Positions 41,690 to 50,800 of a stretch of 64,000 nt of DNA are shown here, one piece after another (position 1 is the first letter of the stretch; each line of letters begins with the position of its first letter). This DNA is from Agapetus fuscipes. Lineage: Eukaryota > Arthropoda > Insecta > Trichoptera > Glossosomatidae. The stretch spans positions 3,100,001-3,164,000 of the forward strand of contig OX637363.1 in NCBI GenBank assembly GCA_951799405.1, written 5' to 3'. Both the position numbers and the translations under genes were made by a program. The notes under the pieces were generated by a model that saw nothing but the letters and a program-made list of their open reading frames with translations, searched no databases and was not told where the DNA came from.

Positions 41690-41962
41690 GATTTTTTTTT
41701 AGAAATCCTGTGCGAGAGACTCCCTAGATTTCAGAGACTCTAGGGGTCTATGACACTTGTTGTAGTGCCGCAGAGGTGTTTACGAGCTTGGTCGTTGCTA
41801 CAAAGCACCAGTCTTTGGTAAAGGTATATGAATTTTTCATCCAGCGAAAAGCATATTTGAAAATATAAATGGCATATTTTTTGTGCGCCGTCAGGATTCA
41901 AACCCACAACCTTCCATTTACAAGTCAGAGGGTCAACCACTTGACTAGACTGCCGACGGGTC
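41690..41962 (-). repeat. SINE-A copy, internally deleted
   Basis: Antisense. It has the tail TTTTTTTTAGAAATCCTGTG and the head near 41890-41960, where GGTCAACCACTTGACTAGAC shows a rearranged A box. Part of the body (GGTCCATCCAGCC) is missing. Confidence 0.75.
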
Positions 41963-41988
41963 CAGCCATTGTTCTTCAGCCACTGTAG

Positions 41989-42727
<739 letters not shown>

Positions 42728-42910
42728 TAGATCTGGGGTGGAAGTCTCATCATCACGGTAATTCTTACCTACCAAATATCAGTAATATTTGTATGAAGAC
42801 CTGTCAATCCAAGATGGCCACAAGTGCACAGCTGATTAGCCTTCATAGAAATATTACCAATATTCAGTAGGTAAGAATTACTGTGGGGATGAGACTTCCA
42901 ACCCTGTGTT
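42728..42910. mobile_element. Fold-back MITE (GGAAGTCTCATCA family)
   Basis: GGGGTGGAAGTCTCATCATC, then ACGGTAATTCTTACCTAC, is inverted at GTAGGTAAGAATTACTGTGG, then GGATGAGACTTCCA. The centre includes CTGTCAATCCAAGATGGCCA, shared with 37917 and 56152, so these families are related. Confidence 0.75.
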
Positions 42911-43539
42911 GTTTGTGCTAGATATTAAATGAACTGAGCACATTAAAAATGTAGACTGTGCTAGAGGGGGGAAAGAGATTCATAACTCCAACACAAAGAC
43001 ACTAAAGTAGGTACATCTACATACTGCATTTAGCACAGCCGTCAACCGCATGCGTTTGGCAATGCTGTGGAATAGAAAAATTCCTTGCTTATTGGGAATC
43101 CTTTTTTTATTAGGTACCTATGATCAGTATTACATCGCTGAGGGATTTATCAATCGTTCCATTTAGTATTTTGCACCTTTTTTTTTGTGAAATAGCTGAG
43201 CATCCACGGTCTCACCGAGTCAGGTCTCTAATTTTGAAAATCTAAGACCCAAACTCAGGCCCGCCGCACGGAGTCAGGATGAGATGGGAGTCACAGGACT
43301 TACGACCTGTCTTTGGTTGGTTAAGGATCCTTTTGTCATGACAACGTTCCCAATTCCTCCCAACTCATCCTTCCTTCCAATATGTAAGTCCGATTAACTA
43401 CGTTGCATGTCCAGAGGTGTCTGGGCTCTCAGATCTTCGCAGCCAAATGTGGTATGATCCCGAGATGGCCGCTTTTGTTAGTCTTTCCAGAAATCCATTT
43501 ATTTGGGATCTATTCAGTCCCAGCTCCTTAAGGAAAGTA
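42911..43539. other. Intron sequence, nothing assigned
   Basis: Contains CAGGCCCGCCGCACGGAGTCAGG near 43258, also found at 41667 (CAGGCCTGCTACACGGAGTC) and 59392. This hints at one more dispersed repeat. Confidence 0.4.
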
Positions 43540-44506
43540 GGGGAGATAGGGGACCATTGGGCAGTTGGGAGGTTTGGGCACCCCCTCTTTACTCGAAAAC
43601 TATGGTAGGCTGTATATTTTTTTTACCAGAATAGTTTAGTTTTATTGGTGGCAACACCTATGAACCAAATATCATCTGTCATTTTGTTCAACTGCCAATG
43701 CCACATGCGGTTGATTGTTTTGCACTAGCGAAAGTTTTTTTTTTCTTGTGATTTGCCGTTAATTCACAAGACAACCTATTGGAAAAGATGAGTTTTTATA
43801 TTTTTTATCTAATTATGTGCTTATTATAGATATGTTAACCTTTGAATTGGAGTAAATCAGTTCACCGAAAAAAATATTTAAATATTTACTTCCAAAATGA
43901 GTGTATGGGGAGCATTGGGCACTAATTTTGGAGGGAGGTTTGGGCATGCCCAAACCTCCGAAACAGGTATTATACATATATATAGGTATCAGTAATTAAT
44001 AATTCAAATTACATTAATCAACTATTATATTATAATTCCCCAATTACATCTGTAAGTCAGATCAACGGTATCGTCCAGTCAGCCTAGGATTTGAACCCGG
44101 GATATTGGTATCAACAAACGCTAGGAACATCGTCTAGATGGCTTGACTTTTAAGTGGCGTTGACATTGATATGTTGATGATAGTAAAGGTAATGAGAAAT
44201 ATTGTGTAATTATAGCATATTTTCACATTATTATTTTAAAGTATTAATCTAATTGTACAATATGCCCAAACCTCCCTCAGGGGTGCCCAAACCTCCCTAC
44301 CAGTGGGAGGTTTGGGCACTTTTCCCGAGGTTTGTAAAATCTCCTGTAACTTATAGACTGATGAAAGTAGGATAACTGTTATTAACAAAAATTTGAGCCA
44401 AATATATTTGTTTTTGATATAAAGTATAAAAATATGATTATGTTATAAATTAAAAGTTTTTTTGGCTAGTTATGTAAAAAAGTGCCCAATGGTCCCCTAT
44501 CTCCCC
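43540..44506. mobile_element. TA-flanked DNA transposon remnant with internal GGAGGTTTGGGCA repeats
   Basis: The perfect 24-bp inverted ends (GGGGAGATAGGGGACCATTG and inverse) are flanked by TA. Internally GGAGGTTTGGGCA occurs six times in both orientations, including a palindromic pair at 43944-43970 and a cluster at 44266-44320. No transposase frame is present. 44038-44150 resembles a tRNA-derived repeat (GGATTTGAACCCGGGA). Size 967 bp. Confidence 0.75.
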
Positions 44507-44509
44507 TAT

Positions 44510-44860
44510 ATACCGATTTGGCTGGCAGTCCTCTCGCTCCCACCTCCACTGCATACAATCTTGTGGTATATCCATTATTTGTGATTTCATCCACTAGTCC
44601 TTTATACCTATTTAGTTTGTAGGCATGGTCCTTAGGGATGTTAATCTCCCACGGCACCGTCAATTCAACCAAGAGTACTTGCTTTAGTTCATTTGAGTAT
44701 AGAACTATGTCGGGTCTCAAAGCCGTAGTGCATAGTTCTCCTGGGAAAATGTATCGTCCTGTGGTGGAATCCATCACAAGCCTCCAGTCCTTTGCCTTTT
44801 TTATAATGGAAGTCTGGGTCCTGGCCCTTCATGATGGCCAGGTCCTGGCCTCAGATGGGA
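44510..44860 (-). pseudogene. Transposon ORF remnant with LRPDIVLYS...ELTVPWE motif
   Basis: The minus-strand frame reads STTGRYIFPGELCTTALRPD, IVLYSNELKQVLLVELTVPW and YKGLVDEITNNGYTTRLYAV, then VGARGLPAKSV. This module is common in animal retroelement ORFs; the D...E-x-T arrangement resembles a PD-(D/E)XK nuclease core, which I infer rather than know. Its end is cut by the TA element ending at 44506, and the N-terminal side is lost after about 44860. Confidence 0.6.
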
Positions 44861-45000
44861 TGTTCTGCGATCCCGAAACCGGTTGTGTTTAATAAATAAA
44901 ATAAAACTCACTGTTAAAGGTCACAGTCTGTGACCTTTAACAAAAAAGTTTTATTTAAATCTAGTACTTGGTACATATATTTTTTACATAAATTTATTGA

Positions 45001-45156
<156 letters not shown>

Positions 45157-45385
45157 TAAACTTTATTTACTTCTTGCCGTCTCACCTCCATCCTCCAGAA
45201 CTCTCTATTTTGTGCAGCCTCAGTCCATGGTCCACTGACACCTAGGACTTCAGCGTCATGTGTAATTTGTTACAGTTTTTAAGTTTTAGATTAAGGCGCT
45301 ACAGCTCCAACTACTATTTAGGAGTATTGTTTTACACCTTAGTTGTTTGTTACTCTACTAAACTCTACATTAGCTATTAATGTAC

Positions 45386-45857
45386 TGTTATGTAAATATA
45401 AATATTGAAATAAGTATGGATAATTATAGTTATAAGAATCCTCAAAAGTATTGGTAGGTAAGATCGATAATTATGTATAAGTGTAGAATTCTCTAGGCTA
45501 AGTAGGTATTTGTTATAATTATAGGAATACTGTATTGCATTGGTAGGTAGGATTTTGGTTGTGTCTAGGTAGTACGTGAAACATCGAGAAGTAATAATTA
45601 CTCTGGAACCTTCTAGCAACTATAGGTCTAGATTATACTGCTCTAAAGAGTATAAAGGGTGCAAATGGCCTGCAGAGCGGCCAGTATCATAGAGACTTAC
45701 AAACACATCGAAGTCATCTGATCAGTGAACCAAAACCAAGTGGAATAATCGAGAAAGTAGTGTGAAAATAAATTTTGTAACTGTGTAAAATAAATAACTA
45801 TTGAAGAAGACCTGTGTATTTTTAATTTGAAGACAATTGAACCCTAATTTCGTAACA
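45386..45857 (+). repeat. 5' LTR (472 bp)
   Basis: Starts TGTTATGTAA and ends TTTCGTAACA, a 7-bp terminal inverted repeat TGTTATG/CGTAACA with one mismatch. TATAAA lies at 45651-45656 and probably drives transcription from about 30 bp downstream. AATAAA lies at 45767 and 45789. By reading both copies I found no difference from the 3' LTR. Confidence 0.93.
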
Positions 45858-45859
45858 AT

Positions 45860-45874
45860 TGGCGTCAGGTGCGG
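45860..45874 (+). promoter_or_regulatory. Primer-binding site for a tRNA
   Basis: TGGCGTCAGGTGCGG begins 2 nt after the LTR and starts with TGG, the complement of tRNA CCA-3'. I cannot name the tRNA without a tRNA set. Confidence 0.7.
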
Positions 45875-46272
45875 AATTGTCAAGAAAAATTAAGATCTTC
45901 TGTCTAAAAATAAATAAAATAAATTAAATAGTGTTAAAATGAACTTTATTCAAATTGAACTTTGTGTGAACTGACTTTTGTGAAAACAAGTGTTTAAATA
46001 AATTTTTGTTAAAAGAAAAGACGCAAAAGCAAGTTGCTTATAAATTCTGGAACATCATATGGAACATAATTCTGGACATAACATAATGACTATTTTACCG
46101 CATTGAGAAAGTCATCAAATTGGACCATAGTTTTTTTATTATTGTGTGTGATTAAAAAAATAAAATAAATAAATAAAAAAAATCTTGAAAAATATTACAA
46201 AAGAACGTTCCAGATTCATCGAGAAAAAGTTTTTGAATAACTATCCTTTGTTTACAAGTGTGTGAATGTACA

Positions 46273-46314
46273 TTAAGGTGGTACGACACATCGATGTACG
46301 AGTCGCCACCTTAA
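46273..46314 (+). promoter_or_regulatory. Leader hairpin with palindromic loop
   Basis: A 9-bp stem TTAAGGTGG/CCACCTTAA, a TA bulge and a 4-bp stem CGAC/GTCG enclose a loop holding the 10-nt palindrome ACATCGATGT. It resembles dimer-initiation hairpins of retroviral leaders. The structure is seen; the role is inferred. Confidence 0.5.
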
Positions 46315-46562
46315 GTACCTACCTGTGTGTTTGAAAGACTTGAGACGAAATAAATAATTATGTACTATCAGACATTATTATGTTAAAAATATTGGTGATT
46401 TAAAAATAAATATTAAAAGACAGTACCTACCAATCAGTGTAATCAGATAAATTATTATTTTGCTAAAGTACGTATTCAAAACAGCTATATATATAAAACT
46501 CAAAACTTGTATTAAATAAATTTAAAAATATTTTCGTTTTGAAGTTTGTTAAAATAAAAAAA

Positions 46563-47873
46563 ATGGCTAAGGTGAACATCAAGGACCTCAAAGTCACTGA
46601 GCTTAAGAATGAGCTTCTGGAAAGGGACCTGGAGACCTCAGGAGGGAAGGCGGCCTTACAAGCACGCCTCATGGAAGCTCTAGAACAGTCAGGCGAAGAC
46701 CCGGCATACTTTGTCATGGCATCTGGGGGAGACCGCGCCCTTGAGGAACTGAACCTCAGCATCAACAGTAACCTGACAGGACTGAAGACTGAGATGGCTG
46801 ACAACGCCAAGACCCTGAAGGAGGACCTGACCGGGCTGAAGGAGGACCTGGCAACCATGGAAGAGAAAATGACCACCAACCTGACCGGGCTGGAGGAGAA
46901 GGTGACGGGGCTGGAGGAAAAGATGAACAGCAACATGACCAGCCTGAAGGAAGAGATGACTGAGGCACTGGAGAAGAAAGTGGCAGAAAGCTCGCGAGCA
47001 ATGTCGGAGATTGAGGCCCGTGTGGCAAGCCTGGAGGACCGTCTGCGTGCCGAGCTGGCTGACAAGTGCCAGATGGAGTCCACCAGAATCTCCCCCAAAG
47101 GCGGCCTTCACGACGAGACCGACCAGGGATGCTCAACTCCAACCAGGGTCACAAGAGGGGATGATGACCCTTCCCTAGCCAAGCACAACCTCCCAACCTT
47201 CGACGGGAAGACGTCGTGGGAGGAATACTTGACCCTCTTTGAGACGGCTGCCATGATGGGAGCCTGGAGCCAGCAGAAGAAGGCTTCGGTTCTCAGCCTG
47301 TCGCTCCGAGGAGACGCTCTCAGGGTTCTGCAGGCCATACCCCTGGACAACCGTGGTGACTTTGGGCAGCTGAAGCAGCGCTTGGATATGCGCTATGGCC
47401 ACAAGTGCCTGGAGCAGCTGTACAAGTCACAGCTGAACACAAGGGTGCAGAAGCCCAACGAGAGCCTCCAGGAGTTTGAAATGGACATCGCCCGCCTGGT
47501 ACGAGACGCTTACCCGACAGCCTCCGACGACATCTGTGAGAGCTTGGCAGTGGACAAGTTCCTAAATGGATTGCGGGAATGGGAGACGCAACAAGCCGTA
47601 AAACTGGCCCATCCCAAGGCTTTGAACGAGGCGCTCAGCCAAGCTCTCGAGTTTGAGGCTGTCAAACAGTCCATTAGGGGCCACGCCAGGGTTCGTGCAG
47701 TCGAGGCAGAGGAGGTCAAGCTACCAACAACCGAGGAGTTAATTGAAAAAGTGCTGGAACGTCTGAGACCTCGAAGACGAGACCCACGCTGCTGGAACTG
47801 CGGACAGCTGGGCCACCTTAGCACCAAGTGTCCAAAGCCTCAGAAACCCAGAAAACAGGCTGCGGAAAACTAG
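46563..47873 (+). CDS. gag: Gag polyprotein with SAP-like domain
   Basis: 436 codons from the ATG at 46563 (AAAAAAATGG). Residues 4-45 (IKDLKVTELKNELLERDLET, GGKAALQARLMEAL) look like a SAP domain, a helix-extended-helix motif that binds AT-rich chromatin DNA in other proteins. Residues ~60-165 are a heptad-rich coiled coil built on NLTGLEEK / LKEEM repeats. Next comes a gypsy-type capsid (NLPTFDGKTSWEEYLTLFET, LNGLREWETQ). The CCHC zinc knuckle CWNCGQLGHLSTKC lies near the end. Gag packages the element RNA into particles. The SAP and long coiled coil are additions to the common gypsy Gag plan. The ORF overlaps pol. Confidence 0.93.
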   Translation: MAKVNIKDLKVTELKNELLERDLETSGGKAALQARLMEALEQSGEDPAYFVMASGGDRALEELNLSINSNLTGLKTEMADNAKTLKEDLTGLKEDLATMEEKMTTNLTGLEEKVTGLEEKMNSNMTSLKEEMTEALEKKVAESSRAMSEIEARVASLEDRLRAELADKCQMESTRISPKGGLHDETDQGCSTPTRVTRGDDDPSLAKHNLPTFDGKTSWEEYLTLFETAAMMGAWSQQKKASVLSLSLRGDALRVLQAIPLDNRGDFGQLKQRLDMRYGHKCLEQLYKSQLNTRVQKPNESLQEFEMDIARLVRDAYPTASDDICESLAVDKFLNGLREWETQQAVKLAHPKALNEALSQALEFEAVKQSIRGHARVRAVEAEEVKLPTTEELIEKVLERLRPRRRDPRCWNCGQLGHLSTKCPKPQKPRKQAAEN

Positions 47874-50800
47874 AAAGGGTTAATGGGAAGGGGCAACCGT
47901 TGACCCGCGCTGGAGAGGCCCTGAAATCTGCTGCTACTGTCGCAACCGTGAGAGGAAAAGCCAGCAGCATTTTTATCAATGGCATAATAGATGGAGTAAC
48001 TCGTGAACTACTGGTGGACACGGGAGCAACCAGGACAATTCTGAGACGCGACATAGTGGCACGAGGCAAACAGATTGCACCAACAAAATGGTCTCTGCAC
48101 ACCGCCACGGGAGAGTCAGCACAGGTGTATGGGGAGACGATTGCCACCTTCCAAATTGGCAGCACCACTTTTGATCATCGGACATTGGTGGCCAACATTG
48201 AAGAAGACGTTATATTGGGAATGGACATACTGGACAGATTTGGGTGCAGCTTAAATTTAAAAAAAGGTGCCATTAAAATTGAAAATGAAGAAGTCATCCT
48301 GCAAAGACGGAAAGAACTGGCTGCACGTGTGATCCTAGCCAAGAATACCGAAGTGAAGGGGCGATCCGAGATGATAGTGAGTGCCCGCCTGGATTCCAGT
48401 AGTACAAATGACCAAATCTGTATGATAGAACCGGAGAACATGGACAATGTTAACAAAGGAGTCATGGTGGCAAGAACAGTGATTCGCGCGCAGGAGACCA
48501 TTCCTGTCAAGATCATGAATGTGAACAGCTACCCAGTTAAAATGAATGAAGGTTTTGTTTTGGGCAGATGTGAGAGGATAACTTCCATTGTGCAACAGAT
48601 GACAAACATGACATGCGAGGGAAGAAAATTATCGACACAATTGGAAACCCTGGTCCACGACGCTTCCCAAGGTCTAACCGAGGAAAACAGACTTAGAGTG
48701 AGGAGTTTGATCTGCCGCTACCAGAACATTTTCGAGGACTCTAATGGCCGTCTGGGAAGAACCAAGGTAGTGCGACATAGCATAGACACCGGAGAAGCAA
48801 GACCAATCAAACAGGCTCCAAGAAGACTACCCTTTGCAAAGCGGGAAGAAGCCGACAAGATCATCAAAGACATGAGCAAGGATGGCATCATAGAACCATC
48901 AAGTAGCCCTTGGACATCCCCGGTGGTACTGGTGAAAAAGAAGGATGGTACCACGAGATTTTGTGTGGACTACAGACTGCTCAACGATGTTACGAAAAAG
49001 GATAGTTACCCTCTGCCAAGGATTGACGACACCTTGGACACATTGGCAGGATGCACCATTTTTTCCACATTGGACCTGAAAAGTGGCTACTGGCAAGTTG
49101 AATTGGATGCCAAAGATAAGGAGAAAACGGCATTCTCGACTGGATCTGGACTTTGGCAGTTCACCGTGATGCCATTTGGCTTATGCAATGCCCCCGCCAC
49201 GTTTGAAAGGCTGATGGAGAATGTGCTGCGAGGACTGTCATGGGAAACCTGCCTTGTATACTTGGATGACATAATCATCCTGGGAAAGGACTTCAACCAT
49301 CAGTTGAGAAATCTGGAGCAAGTTTTCGGGCGACTACAAGACGCTGGACTGAAGCTCAACCCGAAAAAGTGTAACCTGTTCAAGAAACAAGTAAATTACC
49401 TGGGACACATAGTTTCTCAACGTGGAGTTGAAGTTGACCCTGCCAAAATCAAGGCAGTAAGAGACTGGCCCGTGCTGAAGGACAAACATGAAACTAGGAG
49501 CTTCCTGGGGCTGTGCACTTATTACAGGAGGTTTGTGCCAAGATTTGCGGACATTGCAAAACCGCTCACCAAGCTTACGGAAGAAAACACTCGCTTCCAT
49601 TGGAGTGATTCCTGCGCACAAGCATTTGAAGAGCTTAAGGGAAGATTAACAAGTGCCCCCATCTTGAGCTACCCACGAAAAGATGGAAAGTTCATCCTGG
49701 ATACCGACGCTAGTAATGTGGGGATAGGAGGCGTCCTTTCCCAAATACAGGATGGGCATGAGACTGTTCTGGGTTACTTCAGTAAAGTGCTTTCCAAGCC
49801 AGAACGAAATTATTGCGTGACCAGACGAGAGCTTCTTGCCGTGATAAAATCAGTGGAACACTTCCGCAAATACTTGTACGGGAGAAAATTCACACTACGG
49901 ACTGATCATGCTGCACTGGTTTGGCTTCTGAAATTCAAAAACCCAGAAGGGCAAGTGGCTAGATGGATTGAAAGGCTCCAGGAGTATGATTATGACTCCG
50001 AACATAGACCTGGCACGCTTCATCGAAATGCGGATGCATTATCCAGACGACCATGCGCCAGTGACTGCAAACATTGCAGCAAGATGGAGGACAAGGTAGC
50101 AATTGTCCAAAGGACGACCACCGAAGATGAGGACTGGCAAGATGAAAAATTGGCGCAAGACCAACTGAATGATCCGGACTTGAAGTATGTGATGGAATGG
50201 GCGCGAGAAGGAGAAAGGCCAACCTGGGAAAAACTCGCCCCCTTATCACCAACTGTCAAGGCTTATTGGGCTCAATGGGGATCCATAGTGATAGAAGGAG
50301 GGTTTCTGAAACGAAAGATCGAGAAGGAAGACGGCACACTTAGAAGAAAGCAAACCCTCGTTCCGAGGAGCCGAGTACCGGAAATCCTTGGACTGCTGCA
50401 TGGAGGAACTTCTGGAGGACATCTAGGCGTTAAGAAGACGCTGGAGAAAGTGAAAGAGCGATTTTACTGGATCAACTGCAGCGAAGACGTCAAAGATTGG
50501 TGTCGAAAATGTGTAACCTGTGCAACGGCCAATGGACCGCAAAGGAAAAGGCGAGCACCAATGCGTCAGTACAATGTTGGCAGCCCCTTTGAAAGAATTG
50601 CCATCGACATAGCTGGCCCATTTCCTACAACTGAGAAGGGTAACAAGTACATCATGGTGGTGATGGATTACTTCAGCAAGTGGGTGGAAGCTTACTCAAT
50701 CCCTAACCAAGAGGCCGTAACCGTGACTGAAGTTCTAGTTACCGAATTTATCAGCAGGTTTGGCGTACCCCTGGAATTACATTCTGATCAGGGAAGGAAC

